Counted from the stretch's first letter, positions 24,416 through 33,897 are shown. The stretch is 64,000 nucleotides of DNA from Clostridia bacterium (GCA_910576325.1 CAJTIM010000002.1:250501-314500), one strand, 5' to 3'. Numbers and translations: made by a program. The notes: generated by a model not told the origin, from the letters alone.

Positions 24416-26002
24416 ATGGAGAAAGGATATGTACTGGAGGCTAACGATATTACAAAAAGATTTCCCGGCGTACTGGCCAATGACGCAGTTTGCCTGAATG
24501 TACGATACGGGGAGGTTCTGGGCCTTATCGGAGAGAACGGAGCGGGAAAGTCCACGCTGCTTAAGATCCTGAACGGAATCTATCCCCATGGATCATATGA
24601 AGGAAGACTGCTTCTGGAAGGAAACGAGATTACACCTGCCTGCACCATGGATGCCATGAAAGAAGGAATCGGGTATGTGCCCCAGGAGACCAATGTACTG
24701 AAAAATTTCAGCGTGGCGGAAAATATCTATATGTCGGATCTGCGGCTGGAAAAGGTACATGAGGACAGGCGGAGCAGGACGCCTTTTGTGAACTTTAAAG
24801 AAATGTATCAGGCGTGCGAGAAGCTGCTGAAGGAGAATAAAATTGATTTGAATCCGAGAGCGGATGTGCGTAAGCTTTCGGTAGGACAACAGCAGATGCT
24901 GATGATAGCAAGAGCATTGGCTACAAAGCCTAAGGTTTTGATCCTGGACGAGCCCACAACTTCTTTATCCTCCAGCGATGTGGAGAGATTATTTGAGGTA
25001 GTGCGGAATCTGAAAGAAAATGGTACGAGTGTTATCTTTGTAACCCATAAGCTGGATGAGATTCTGGAACTGACGGACCGTGTGACAATCTTAAGAGACG
25101 GTAAGAACATCAGCACATTTGAAAAGAAAGAATATGATACGTCGAAAATTATTGCGGACATGATAGGACGTGAGATTTCCGACATGTATCCTGAGCGGGA
25201 GAATAAAATCGGGGAAGAGGTATTCCGTGTGGAAGACCTGACCGTGGAACATCCATATATTGCAAATCGTGATTTGATTCATAAGGTATCCTTTTCGGTA
25301 AGAGCCGGAGAGGTAGTGGGGCTCGGAGGACTGGTAGGAGCGGGACGCTCCGAGGTCTGTTCCGCGATTTACGGCATGATGCCCATAAAATCAGGAAAAG
25401 TATTCCTCAATGGGAAGGAAATACATATTAAAAGCTCCGAGGATGCGGTTCATAATGGAATCAGCATGGTGAGCGAGGACCGGAAGCGTTACGGCTTGAA
25501 TTTCAGATGGGATATTCAGAAGAATATTGCCATTTCCAATTTAAAGGCAATCAGCAGGGCTTATTTCGTATCGGATAAAAGCATTGCGGATAGAGCCCGC
25601 CCTTATTTTGCAGATCTGCGGGTAAAGGCTCCCGGTCTGAATACCGGGGTGGCGACTCTTTCCGGAGGTAATCAGCAGAAGGTGGTAATTGCCAGAGCAC
25701 TCAATACGGAACCCAAGGTAATTATTCTGGATGAGCCTACCAAGGGAATTGACGTGGGTTCAAAGAATGAGATTTATCAGCTGATCAATGAGCTGGCAGC
25801 AAAGGGAGTGGCCATAATTATGATTTCCTCCGAGCTTCCGGAGTTGATGGCTATGAGCGATCGCTTCGTGATTATGGCAGAGGGTCATGTGGCGGGTGAG
25901 CTGAATAAGGAAGAGGCCCGCGAGGCAAGCATTATGCATCTGGCTACCAAGACCTTTAAAAATGTGTCAAAGTCGGGAAAGGAGGAGACAAAAGATGAAT
26001 GA
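24416..26002 (+). CDS. Ribose-type ABC transporter, tandem ATPase
   Basis: Double ATPase of a RbsA/MglA-type importer, 528 residues. The first domain has Walker A GENGAGKST, signature LSVGQQQM and Walker B LILDEPTTSL. The second has a degenerate Walker A (GLVGAGRSE, usual for RbsA), signature LSGGNQQK and IILDEPTKGID. The start MEKGYVLE at 24416 follows AGGAAGGGATT. The 3' end overlaps the first permease by 8 bases. It powers both permeases encoded downstream. Confidence 0.95.
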   Translation: MEKGYVLEANDITKRFPGVLANDAVCLNVRYGEVLGLIGENGAGKSTLLKILNGIYPHGSYEGRLLLEGNEITPACTMDAMKEGIGYVPQETNVLKNFSVAENIYMSDLRLEKVHEDRRSRTPFVNFKEMYQACEKLLKENKIDLNPRADVRKLSVGQQQMLMIARALATKPKVLILDEPTTSLSSSDVERLFEVVRNLKENGTSVIFVTHKLDEILELTDRVTILRDGKNISTFEKKEYDTSKIIADMIGREISDMYPERENKIGEEVFRVEDLTVEHPYIANRDLIHKVSFSVRAGEVVGLGGLVGAGRSEVCSAIYGMMPIKSGKVFLNGKEIHIKSSEDAVHNGISMVSEDRKRYGLNFRWDIQKNIAISNLKAISRAYFVSDKSIADRARPYFADLRVKAPGLNTGVATLSGGNQQKVVIARALNTEPKVIILDEPTKGIDVGSKNEIYQLINELAAKGVAIIMISSELPELMAMSDRFVIMAEGHVAGELNKEEAREASIMHLATKTFKNVSKSGKEETKDE

Positions 26003-26981
26003 GAAACAAAAAAGCAAAAAATCGGATGTCATGCTGAAGTTTTTTTTGAATCCTGAGATTGGAATTATGATTCCGATCCTGCTTGTATGTGTGATTACAA
26101 CGATTTTAAAACCGAATTTTCTGACCTGGAGCTATATATCCTCCATTTTAGCAGGAAGTGTTTTTATCGGAGCGGCAACCCTTGGTGAATGTCTGATTAT
26201 TATGTCGGGAGAGATTGATTTGTCCGTAGGTATGAACGGCTGTTTTGCGGGAATTATGATGGCTACGGCCGCCAGTGAATGGAAGCTGCCTCTTGTTCCC
26301 TGTATCCTGGTCTGCTTACTGACCGGTGCGGCGGTAGGACTGCTCAATGGATTTTGCGTATGCCATTTGGGATTAAGCAGCTGGATAACCACCCTGGCTA
26401 CTCAGTTTATTTGTCAGGGATTGGCGGTTACGGTCAGCCAGGGGGCGCCAATTTCAATTATGTCCCTGAACACAGGGGCGTTTATCAGAGCCAAGCCTTT
26501 GGGATTAAGCTGGCTGTTCTTTATTTTCATTGCATTAATTGTTTTGCTGGATATTCTGATACGCAGAACGCGGTATGGATTTTTTCTCCGCTCCGTGGGG
26601 GGAAATCAGGATGCGTCCGTAATGGCTGGCTTGAATGCCAGGCGCATTAAGCTGACGGCTTTCGTTCTGGCCGGTTTATTTGCGGCTGTGAGCGGCATGT
26701 TTGATACTTTGAATGCGGGAGCTATGAATGCGGCCTTTGGCGGCGGCCGGGAGTTCCGGGCGATTATCTGCTGCGCCGTAGGAGGCATTTCCATGGCGGG
26801 CGGTGCGGGCTCGGCCTTTGGTGTGGCCCTGGGTGTTTTGCTGTTTCACACACTCTGGTACTGTTTGAGAATCTTAGATGTAAATACGAATCTGCAGTTG
26901 GTGCTGATTGGCCTGATTCTGGTACTGTCCGTGATTATGGATACCCAGAGAAAACGCATAGAAGCACGCAAGATGGTTTAG
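25995..26981 (+). CDS. Ribose-type ABC transporter permease 1
   Basis: RbsC-type membrane permease, 328 residues, about nine to ten helices. MSGEIDLSVGM, the family's conserved loop, and VGGNQDASVMAGLN with GGISMAGGAGSAFG are visible. The start at 25995 has AAAGGAGGAG upstream and lies inside the end of the ATPase gene. A second, different permease gene follows, so the channel is probably a heterodimer rather than the homodimer of ribose systems. Confidence 0.93.
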   Translation: MNEKQKSKKSDVMLKFFLNPEIGIMIPILLVCVITTILKPNFLTWSYISSILAGSVFIGAATLGECLIIMSGEIDLSVGMNGCFAGIMMATAASEWKLPLVPCILVCLLTGAAVGLLNGFCVCHLGLSSWITTLATQFICQGLAVTVSQGAPISIMSLNTGAFIRAKPLGLSWLFFIFIALIVLLDILIRRTRYGFFLRSVGGNQDASVMAGLNARRIKLTAFVLAGLFAAVSGMFDTLNAGAMNAAFGGGREFRAIICCAVGGISMAGGAGSAFGVALGVLLFHTLWYCLRILDVNTNLQLVLIGLILVLSVIMDTQRKRIEARKMV

Positions 26982-27005
26982 CCGGACGGGAAAGGAGTGA
27001 AGGAT

Positions 27006-27998
27006 ATGAACGAACAAGCTGTAAAAGGAACCGGTTTTTCGAGGCTTCGATCTGTTTTCGGCACTGATGAGTTCGGCGTATTCCTGCCTCTGGTAGGAAT
27101 TATGGTGGTTACGACGCTGATTCGTCCGGATTTCCTGTCAATAGGTAATTTTTCCGCTATGTTTACCCAGCTGACATTTATTGCGCTGACGGCCCTTGGA
27201 GCCAGCTTCCCGCTGATGGTAGGCCAGGTGGATATTTCCACCGGCAGAGTGGCCGGTTTTGCGGGAATCATTATGTCGGCGCTGGTAGTGGACGGCGGAA
27301 TAAATCAGTGGGCTGCAATTTTGATTGCCGTTGCGGCCTGCCTGGCAGTAGGCGTTATCAACGGAATCCTTGTGGTATATTTTGATATCCCCGACTTTGT
27401 AGCGACTATGGGAACGCTGTATATGGTAGGAGGTGCAAGATATTTATTTATTAAAGGATATCAGTTCTCTTTGAGTACACAGGAAGGATTTACACTGGTA
27501 GCGCTGTTTGATAACCGTTATCTGGGAATGCCGATTTATTTTTGGCTTATGATTGTGATATTTGCCATTGTATTTGTGGTGATTAAGAAGACCCTGTGGG
27601 GAAGACGGCTTTTGGCAGTCGGTGATAACCGCGAGGTGGCGTCTCTGGCAGGAATCAATACCAACAAGGTGCGGATGGAGGCTTATACGATTTCGGCATT
27701 TTTTGCGGCCATAGCAGGTATTCTCCTGACTCTGGATATTGGGCTCGGCCTTCCGGAGACGGGAGACGGCTGGGAATTCCGTGCAATTGCGGGCTGCGTG
27801 GTAGGCGGTGTCAGCCTGGCAGGCGGCAAGGGCTCGCCTCTGGGTGTGCTGATTGGCGTAACACTGGTGTTTGTGGCGGAGAATGCGATTATTTTCCTGG
27901 GCTGTCCGGCGACGATGAAGGTGGCGGTTCAGGGGCTTTTGATGGCCGGAGCCGTATTGTTTGACTTATACAGGCAGAAGAGAAAGATCCCTGCCTGA
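27006..27998 (+). CDS. Ribose-type ABC transporter permease 2
   Basis: Second RbsC-type permease, 330 residues. It has VGQVDISTGRVAGFAG in place of the usual GGIDLSVG loop, VGDNREVASLAGIN, and a GWEFRAIAGCVVGGVSLAGG stretch near the end. AAAGGAGTG precedes ATG 27006; a GTG nine bases earlier overlaps the ribosome site and is rejected. Parallel motifs to permease 1 indicate an old duplication. Its partner and ATPase are encoded directly upstream. Confidence 0.93.
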   Translation: MNEQAVKGTGFSRLRSVFGTDEFGVFLPLVGIMVVTTLIRPDFLSIGNFSAMFTQLTFIALTALGASFPLMVGQVDISTGRVAGFAGIIMSALVVDGGINQWAAILIAVAACLAVGVINGILVVYFDIPDFVATMGTLYMVGGARYLFIKGYQFSLSTQEGFTLVALFDNRYLGMPIYFWLMIVIFAIVFVVIKKTLWGRRLLAVGDNREVASLAGINTNKVRMEAYTISAFFAAIAGILLTLDIGLGLPETGDGWEFRAIAGCVVGGVSLAGGKGSPLGVLIGVTLVFVAENAIIFLGCPATMKVAVQGLLMAGAVLFDLYRQKRKIPA

Positions 27999-28035
27999 TG
28001 AGGGGAAGATTTATAAAAAAGAGAGGAGAAGGAAG

Positions 28036-28824
28036 ATGCGGGTAGATTTGAAGGACAAAGTAGTTATTGTAACAGGCGGAGGCGGAGCCATCGGCGGGGC
28101 TATGGCCGAGGCTTTTGCGGAAAACGGTGCAAAAGTGGTAGTGGCAGGACGGACGATAAAAACGCTTCAGGCCACGGTGGACGCCATCAAAGCCAGGGGC
28201 GGCGATGCGGCGGCCGTAGTGACGGATGTGGGGAGCAAAGAGAGCGCGGCCAATATGATTGCGGAGACCGTAAAGCTCTACGGCAGGCTGGATGTTCTGG
28301 TAAATAATGCGGGAATCAACGGCGGTCCGGATGAGCGAAAGCCCATTCATGAATATTCCGATGAGCTCTGGGAACGGATTATCAATGTGGATTTAAACGG
28401 CGTGTATTATTGTTCCAAGCCGGCGATACAGCAGATGGTAAAACAGGGAGAGGGCGGTAATATCATCAATATCGGCTCTATTGTAGGAGTGACGCCGCTT
28501 CGGCTTCAGTGTGCGTTTACGGCAGCAAAGGCCGGTGTATTTAATCTGACCAAGGCGATGGCCCTGGAGCTTGCGCCCTTAAACATCCGCGTGAACGGAA
28601 TTGCACCGGGTTCCATTATGTTTGAAGGAACAAGAAAGCTTTTTTATGCGGATCCGGTTAAAGCGGAGGCTATGATGTCGCATATTCCCCAGAACCGTCC
28701 CGGTGAGCCGAAGGATATTGCAGGAATGGCCTGCTTTTTGGCCTCCGATGATTCATCCTATATGACAGGAACCATCAATGTGGTAGACGGCGGCTGGATC
28801 TGCGGCTATACAAGAGATTTTTAA
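28036..28824 (+). CDS. Short-chain dehydrogenase/reductase with Tyr-to-Phe active site
   Basis: Classical SDR fold, 262 residues: NAD(P) motif TGGGGAIGGAM, NNAG, Asn117 and Ser148 (NIGSIVG). At the catalytic YxxxK position the sequence is FTAAK (Phe161, Lys165); the codon is TTT. Ser and Lys are kept but the proton-transferring Tyr is missing, so the enzyme may use another residue, work on a different reaction, or be weakly active. The usual role nearby would be oxidation or reduction of a sugar or polyol. GGAGAAGGAAG precedes the ATG; upstream in-frame codons overlap the permease gene. Confidence 0.9.
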   Translation: MRVDLKDKVVIVTGGGGAIGGAMAEAFAENGAKVVVAGRTIKTLQATVDAIKARGGDAAAVVTDVGSKESAANMIAETVKLYGRLDVLVNNAGINGGPDERKPIHEYSDELWERIINVDLNGVYYCSKPAIQQMVKQGEGGNIINIGSIVGVTPLRLQCAFTAAKAGVFNLTKAMALELAPLNIRVNGIAPGSIMFEGTRKLFYADPVKAEAMMSHIPQNRPGEPKDIAGMACFLASDDSSYMTGTINVVDGGWICGYTRDF

Positions 28825-28859
28825 AGAAAGAACGAAAACAACGGAATAAAGGAGGGTAT

Positions 28860-29906
28860 ATGAAGGTTTTAGTAGCGGATAAGCCAGGCGGACTGCGCTT
28901 TGTGGAAATGGAAAAACCGGAACCCGGACCTCGTGATATAGTTGCCAAAGTGGCGCATTGCGGAATCTGTGCGACAGATGTGGCAATTGCGGACGGAACT
29001 TTGAATTTGGGAGAAGGAATGGATCCCATCTACCCGGTACGGCTTGGACATGAGTGGTCCGGCGTTGTAGTGGAGACAGGCTCCGAGACACGAAGACTGA
29101 AGCCGGGAGACAGGGTAATCAGTGACACGGGATATTCCTGCGGGGAGTGTGAATATTGTCTGAGGGGAGAATACCAGTCCTGTATCAACGGACGCGCCAT
29201 CGGAACCATCGGAAATTGCTGGCCCGGCGGTTTTGCGGAATATATGATGATGCCGGAGCGGCTGACCTATCATGTTCCGGATAATGTGCCTTTGGATGTG
29301 GCGGCGGCCATTGAACCTGCCAGCATCGGACTGTACGGTCTGACGCGCGTACCCATAGGACCGGGGCAGAATCTTCTGGTTGTGGGAACAGGCCCCATCG
29401 GCTTGGGCGGTATGGCCTGCGCGAAAGGAATGGGGGTAGGCAAGATTATTTTGGCCGGGCGCAAGGATAAGAAGCTGGCCATTGGAAAAGAGATGGGAGC
29501 AGCCATTTTGGTAAATACCACAAAAGAAGGCTTAAAGGATGCGGTGATGCGGGAAACAAACGGGCGCGGCATGGATGTTATTCTGGATACCACAGGAAAT
29601 GCTTCCATATTTAATGATCTTCTCGATTTGGTCCGTCCAAGCGGCCACATAGTGATTCCGGGCTTTTATGAACAGGAGCTCTCCGGTGTGAAGCTGGATA
29701 AGCTTATTTCCAAGGACTGTACTTTGATTGGGGCGGCGGGAACACCCAATATGGGAAGAAAGATTCTGGATATGCTGAAGCATGGCTTGATTGATTTGGC
29801 GCCTATGATCACGGAGCATTATCCTTTTGAACGGGCCATGGAAGGCTTTGAGGCTGTGAAGAAGCACAATGACAGCAGAGTTAAGATTATGATTGATTTT
29901 GACTGA
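28860..29906 (+). CDS. Zinc-dependent medium-chain alcohol/polyol dehydrogenase
   Basis: 348-residue dehydrogenase of the sorbitol/threonine dehydrogenase group. Catalytic zinc ligands appear in CGICATDVAI and GHEWSG, and the structural zinc Cys cluster in CGECEYCLRGEYQSC. The coenzyme domain has VVGTGPIGLGGM. It would oxidise a sugar alcohol or secondary hydroxyl of a sugar with NAD(P). AAAGGAGGG precedes the ATG, 35 bases after the SDR gene. Two dehydrogenases in one sugar operon suggest an oxidation-reduction (isomerising) route. Confidence 0.93.
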   Translation: MKVLVADKPGGLRFVEMEKPEPGPRDIVAKVAHCGICATDVAIADGTLNLGEGMDPIYPVRLGHEWSGVVVETGSETRRLKPGDRVISDTGYSCGECEYCLRGEYQSCINGRAIGTIGNCWPGGFAEYMMMPERLTYHVPDNVPLDVAAAIEPASIGLYGLTRVPIGPGQNLLVVGTGPIGLGGMACAKGMGVGKIILAGRKDKKLAIGKEMGAAILVNTTKEGLKDAVMRETNGRGMDVILDTTGNASIFNDLLDLVRPSGHIVIPGFYEQELSGVKLDKLISKDCTLIGAAGTPNMGRKILDMLKHGLIDLAPMITEHYPFERAMEGFEAVKKHNDSRVKIMIDFD

Positions 29907-29920
29907 TAAAGGAGGTTTCC

Positions 29921-31024
29921 ATGAAAAGCTGGATACCTGAAACAGACAGAGGCTCCTGCGCGGCCTGTTACGGGAACATGTCGCAGCTTGCGGGAATTCG
30001 GCGCTGTATTCTCGCTGACGGCAAGGCTGCCGGAGTGGAGGCCGCCGATTTATATACCGGCGGGGGACTGGAATTTACGGTCCTCCCCGGAAGAGGAATG
30101 GACATCGCGGGGTGCCGTTACCGCGGCATCCCGGTGTCTTACATATCCAAGACAGGTATAACGGCCCCTGCATACCATGATCCCCGCCAAAGCCAATGGC
30201 TGAAAAGTTTTTTCGCGGGAATACTGACCACCTGCGGGATTTCCAATGCGGGCCCGGACTGTATGGATATGCATCCTGTTCTGGGGGAGGTGCCTTATGG
30301 GCTGCACGGCGATATTTCCAATACGGCGGCGGATCAGGTGGGAACCTGGGAGGACTGGACGCCGGACGGCTATCAGATGAAGGTGACGGGCCGGGTCAGC
30401 GAGGGGTGTCTTCATGGAGAGCACTTAAGCCTGCGCCGAACCGTGACGGCAAGGCTTGGCGAAAAGAGCTTTCGGATTCGTGACGAATACCGCAATGAAG
30501 GAAACACGCCGGATCCGCTGATGTTTTTCTACCATATTAATATTGGTCATCCCATTCTGGACGAGGGCTCTTATTTCATATCGGCCAGTGAGCGCGTATG
30601 GGCGGAGACACCGGCGTCAAAGGCTGGGCTGGAGGGGTTCCGCGTTTGCGAAGGACCGAAGGCGGGTGTGACGGAGCAGCAGTTTTTCCATGAATTTCGG
30701 ACGGATCAGGAGGGCTTAACTACCGCGGCGTTGGTGAATGACCGTCTTAAGCTTGGCTTTTATCTGACGTATATGCCGGAGCAGCTTCCCTGCTTTGCAC
30801 AATGGAAAGTGGGGCGGGAGGGCGAATATGTTTTTGCTTTTGAACCGGGAAACTGCCATCCCATCGGAAGAAATGAGCAGAGGAAAAGAGGAATTCTGGA
30901 ATATCTGGATCCGATGGAGACCCATTTGGTAGAGATGGAGCTGGGAATCCTGGACGGGGAAGATGAGATTGAGGCCCTGAAGGATAAGATTAGCCGATAC
31001 GGCGTCGGAGGAAAACGGAAATGA
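29921..31024 (+). CDS. Aldose-epimerase-like protein (DUF4432 type)
   Basis: 367-residue protein of the galactose-mutarotase superfamily, resembling the DUF4432 group by its LPGRGMDIAGCRYRGIP, GLHGDISNTAAD and NIGHPILDEGS motifs. Mutarotase-fold proteins interconvert sugar anomers; DUF4432 members lie in many sugar operons but have no agreed reaction. GGAGGTTTCC precedes the ATG. The stop overlaps the kinase gene (ATGA), so the two are coupled. A true epimerase role on the sugar phosphorylated next is reasonable inference. Confidence 0.8.
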   Translation: MKSWIPETDRGSCAACYGNMSQLAGIRRCILADGKAAGVEAADLYTGGGLEFTVLPGRGMDIAGCRYRGIPVSYISKTGITAPAYHDPRQSQWLKSFFAGILTTCGISNAGPDCMDMHPVLGEVPYGLHGDISNTAADQVGTWEDWTPDGYQMKVTGRVSEGCLHGEHLSLRRTVTARLGEKSFRIRDEYRNEGNTPDPLMFFYHINIGHPILDEGSYFISASERVWAETPASKAGLEGFRVCEGPKAGVTEQQFFHEFRTDQEGLTTAALVNDRLKLGFYLTYMPEQLPCFAQWKVGREGEYVFAFEPGNCHPIGRNEQRKRGILEYLDPMETHLVEMELGILDGEDEIEALKDKISRYGVGGKRK

Positions 31025-31950
31025 AGAAGAAAGTAGTAGTATTTGGAAGCTTTGTGGTGGATCTGACAGGAAGAACCCCACGTCTGCCGATACCGGGGGA
31101 GACCGTGATGGGAAGCTCCTTTGCCATGGGACCCGGAGGTAAGGGCTCCAATCAGGCAGTAGCAGCACACCGGGCCGGTGCGGATATAACCTTGGTGACC
31201 AAGGTAGGCAGAGACGTGTTCGGGACCGTTGCCACGGATTTTTATAAAAAGGAAGGTATGGATACTTCCTATGTATTTGAAGATGAAAAAAAGGAGACCG
31301 GCTGCGCTCTGATTTCCGTAGACGAGAATACGGCGCAGAATGAAATTGTGGTCATCAGCGGAGCCTGCGGCAATATTACATCGGAGGATGTGGAGAGGAG
31401 CCGTTCGCTGATTGAATCGGCAGGAATTCTGCTTCTTCAGCTGGAGATTAACTTTGATGCCCTTTGCAAAGTAGTTGAGATTGCTCACGGGGCCGGAGTG
31501 ACCATTGTTCTCAATCCGGCACCTGCGGCGCAGCTTCCGGATGATGTGCTTCGCAGGATTGATATTGTGACGCCCAACGAGACAGAGGCTCAGGTGCTGA
31601 CAGGCGTGAAGATTGAGAATCAGGCGGACGCCGAGAGGGCGGCGAAGGTCTTTATGGACAAAGGGGTGAAGGAGGTTGTTATTACATTGGGTTCTCTGGG
31701 CGCCTTTGCCATGAATCAGGAAAAGAGTGAGCTGGTAAAGCGGCTGAGCGTAGAAGCCATTGATACAACAGGAGCCGGAGATGCATTTAACGGAGGCTTT
31801 GTTATGGCGCTTGCGGAGGGTAAGGATCTTTTTACCGCCCTGCGCTACGGAAATGTGACGGGCGCCCTCTCCGTGACAAAGCTTGGCACGGCGCCGTCCA
31901 TGCCTTTGCGGGAGGATATTGATGCTATGTATGAAAAGGCTTACGGCTGA
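31021..31950 (+). CDS. Ribokinase-family sugar kinase 1
   Basis: 309-residue PfkB/ribokinase kinase. PGGKGSNQAVAAHRAG is the sugar-binding region, LNPAPAAQLPDD and TPNETEAQVLTG are ribokinase marks, and DTTGAGDAFNGGF carries the catalytic Asp. It should phosphorylate the imported or rearranged pentose/deoxypentose at O-5. It overlaps the epimerase-like gene by 4 bases. A second kinase of the same family lies three genes on; the pair may act on different intermediates. Confidence 0.92.
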   Translation: MKKKVVVFGSFVVDLTGRTPRLPIPGETVMGSSFAMGPGGKGSNQAVAAHRAGADITLVTKVGRDVFGTVATDFYKKEGMDTSYVFEDEKKETGCALISVDENTAQNEIVVISGACGNITSEDVERSRSLIESAGILLLQLEINFDALCKVVEIAHGAGVTIVLNPAPAAQLPDDVLRRIDIVTPNETEAQVLTGVKIENQADAERAAKVFMDKGVKEVVITLGSLGAFAMNQEKSELVKRLSVEAIDTTGAGDAFNGGFVMALAEGKDLFTALRYGNVTGALSVTKLGTAPSMPLREDIDAMYEKAYG

Positions 31951-31989
31951 GCCTTTGGGATGTATGTTAGTAGATAGGAGGAGCAGTTT

Positions 31990-32496
31990 ATGGAGACATA
32001 TCCATTGGGAGTAAGACGGGATGGTTCTTACTATACCCGTATCGAATGGGCAAGCCATACGGAGTCGGATCCGACCTTCTGGGTGGTAAATCTGATTCGG
32101 GATGATTTGGAGCGCAACGGAGGAACCTGGGGCGCGAACACACCGGGACCGGCTACGGTGGTATTGAGTTTTTTCGGAGAAACACAGAGGATTAGCAAAA
32201 TTCGGATTTTCCGAAATGTGGGACTGGACATCAGCATTTTGGAGGAGCTGGCCAAGGCCATTGATATCTATATCAGCGACACGGACGAGCCCAGAAGGCT
32301 GCGCCGTCAGGAAGACAGGATTGACGACGTACCCTGGAAGCTGGTGAAGCATGTGGAGATGGAAAAAGCGGAAGGCTGGCAGGAAATACTGCTGGATGAG
32401 CCGGTAGAGGCGAGATTTGTGCGCTTTGATCTTCTGGAAAATCATGGGACGCCGATTCCATGGACAGAGACAAGCGAGATTAAAATGTATCCATAA
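31990..32496 (+). CDS. Conserved hypothetical, F5/8 type C (discoidin)-like fold
   Basis: 168-residue protein without signal peptide or membrane segment. The C-terminal ARFVRFDLLENHG...TSEIKMYP and the middle KIRIFRNVGLDISI with a sugar-contact-like pattern resemble galactose-binding jelly-roll domains, but the match is weak and by eye. GGAGGAGCAG precedes the ATG. It lies between a kinase and a cupin gene within the operon; a sugar-binding or accessory role is a guess. Confidence 0.55.
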   Translation: METYPLGVRRDGSYYTRIEWASHTESDPTFWVVNLIRDDLERNGGTWGANTPGPATVVLSFFGETQRISKIRIFRNVGLDISILEELAKAIDIYISDTDEPRRLRRQEDRIDDVPWKLVKHVEMEKAEGWQEILLDEPVEARFVRFDLLENHGTPIPWTETSEIKMYP

Positions 32497-32524
32497 TATT
32501 ACGGCACCGGAATAGGAGAAAAAG

Positions 32525-32968
32525 ATGGAAAAGAAAAAATGGTCATTTGTAAATGCGGAGAACGTAGTTCCCTTTGTCTGTGATGAAACTTACAGTTCCA
32601 AGCAACTCACAGGCGATGAACTGGCCGGATTTCCGGTTATCAACATCAATGAAGGAACCTTAAAGGGCGGCTGCCGAACCGGCGGTGGGGCCCATGAGGA
32701 GACGGAGATATATTACATTGTGGAAGGAACGGGCTATGTTTGGCTGGACGAGGATCGGGTCCCGGTAAAGCCGGGTGATATCATTATTATTCCGCCTCAT
32801 GTATTCCACTGGATTGACAATACCATGAATGATGCGGAATTCAAGCTGTTTACCCTTTGGCCCAAGCAGGAGCAGAATGAGGTATACTTTGTCCGCAGGG
32901 AAGCATGGGGGACTTCCATGAAATATCAGGATGAGGATTACCTGAAAAAGAGGATGGAGCAAGAATGA
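32525..32968 (+). CDS. Cupin-domain protein (possible sugar isomerase)
   Basis: 147-residue single cupin. Motif 1 is GGGAHEETEIYYIVEGTG (metal ligands His and Glu), and motif 2 is PGDIIIIPPHVFHWIDN. The fold is that of mannose-6-phosphate-isomerase-like and D-lyxose isomerase-like cupins, so isomerisation of the operon's sugar is plausible but unproven. AGGAGAAAAAG precedes the ATG; the stop overlaps the next kinase gene by 4 bases. Confidence 0.8.
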   Translation: MEKKKWSFVNAENVVPFVCDETYSSKQLTGDELAGFPVININEGTLKGGCRTGGGAHEETEIYYIVEGTGYVWLDEDRVPVKPGDIIIIPPHVFHWIDNTMNDAEFKLFTLWPKQEQNEVYFVRREAWGTSMKYQDEDYLKKRMEQE

Positions 32969-33897
32969 AGATTGCAGTATTGGGCGATTTGTTGTATGAT
33001 TGTTTTATCTGGGCAGACAGGCTTCCCCGTAAGGGAGAGACGGTGACAGGCTTTCGGAACGGATTTTTTGCAGGAGGAAAGGGCGGCAATCAGGCGGTAC
33101 AGGCAGCCAGATTGGGAGCCGAGGTTCATATGATCGGCAAGGTTGGCCAGGATGAGCGGGGCCGGTTTCTTGTGGAAAGTCTGCACAAAGAGGGGATCCA
33201 TACGGAGTATGTTTTCCGGGACGCGTCGGTGGATACGGGAACGGACTGCGTGATGATTGATCGGAAGGGCGATAATTTAATTATTGTAGCGCCTTTGGCC
33301 AACGAGCAGATTACGGCGGAGGAGATACGAAAAGCCGCCCCTTTGATCGAAAGCGCCGATATTCTTCTCAGTCAGTTGCAGATTAATGAAGAGGCTGTTA
33401 CGGAGGCTTTTAAAATTGCCAGGGCGGCCGGCGTATGTACGGTTCTCAATCCCGCCCCTGCCAGAGAGATGCCGGCGGAATATTATCAGCTGGCGGATTA
33501 TCTGACGCCCAATGAGACGGAAGCGGAGTTTTTTACCGGATGCTATCAGGCGGATTTTGAGCCGGAGCTCTGGAGGCGGAGAGTGTCCGAGTGTTTTCGG
33601 GAAAAGGGAGTAAGAAATCTGATCGTAACTCTGGGAGCCCAGGGCGCTTTGTATGCGGGAGAGCAGGGGAGCTGCCGCGTACCGCCTTATAAGGTGGACG
33701 CGGTGGATACCACGGCGGCAGGGGATGCCTTTAACGCAGCGTTCTGCATCCGTCTTGCGGCAGGTGCATCTGTGTGGGAGGCGGTCCGTTATGCAAACGC
33801 GGCCGGAGCTATGACAGCGGCGGAGTACGGCTCCCTGCCATCAATGCCCAAAAAAGAAGCATTGGAATTATTCATTAGGAGGATGGAAGAACAATGA
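32965..33897 (+). CDS. Ribokinase-family sugar kinase 2
   Basis: 310-residue ribokinase homologue with FFAGGKGGNQAVQAARLGA, LNPAPAREMP, TPNETEAEFFTG and DTTAAGDAFNAAF (AAGD as in E. coli RbsK). It is clearly paralogous to kinase 1 but diverged throughout, so it is not a recent copy. Coupled by 4-base overlaps to the cupin upstream and deoC downstream, it is the best candidate for the kinase that makes the DeoC substrate, for example a 2-deoxypentose 5-phosphate. Confidence 0.92.
   Translation: MKIAVLGDLLYDCFIWADRLPRKGETVTGFRNGFFAGGKGGNQAVQAARLGAEVHMIGKVGQDERGRFLVESLHKEGIHTEYVFRDASVDTGTDCVMIDRKGDNLIIVAPLANEQITAEEIRKAAPLIESADILLSQLQINEEAVTEAFKIARAAGVCTVLNPAPAREMPAEYYQLADYLTPNETEAEFFTGCYQADFEPELWRRRVSECFREKGVRNLIVTLGAQGALYAGEQGSCRVPPYKVDAVDTTAAGDAFNAAFCIRLAAGASVWEAVRYANAAGAMTAAEYGSLPSMPKKEALELFIRRMEEQ

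Noticed and set aside
25316-25350. Broken Walker A in the second ATPase domain of the ribose-type transporter
   Set aside because: A degenerate second Walker A is normal for RbsA-type proteins.
30760-32445. Leftward 561-codon open frame across three sugar-operon genes
   Set aside because: It is antisense to well-supported genes with good ribosome sites and overlaps their junctions; His/Arg-rich shadow composition.
32965-33897. Loss of the GAGD motif in kinase 2 (reads AAGD)
   Set aside because: AAGD is also found in well-studied ribokinases, so it is not a defect.
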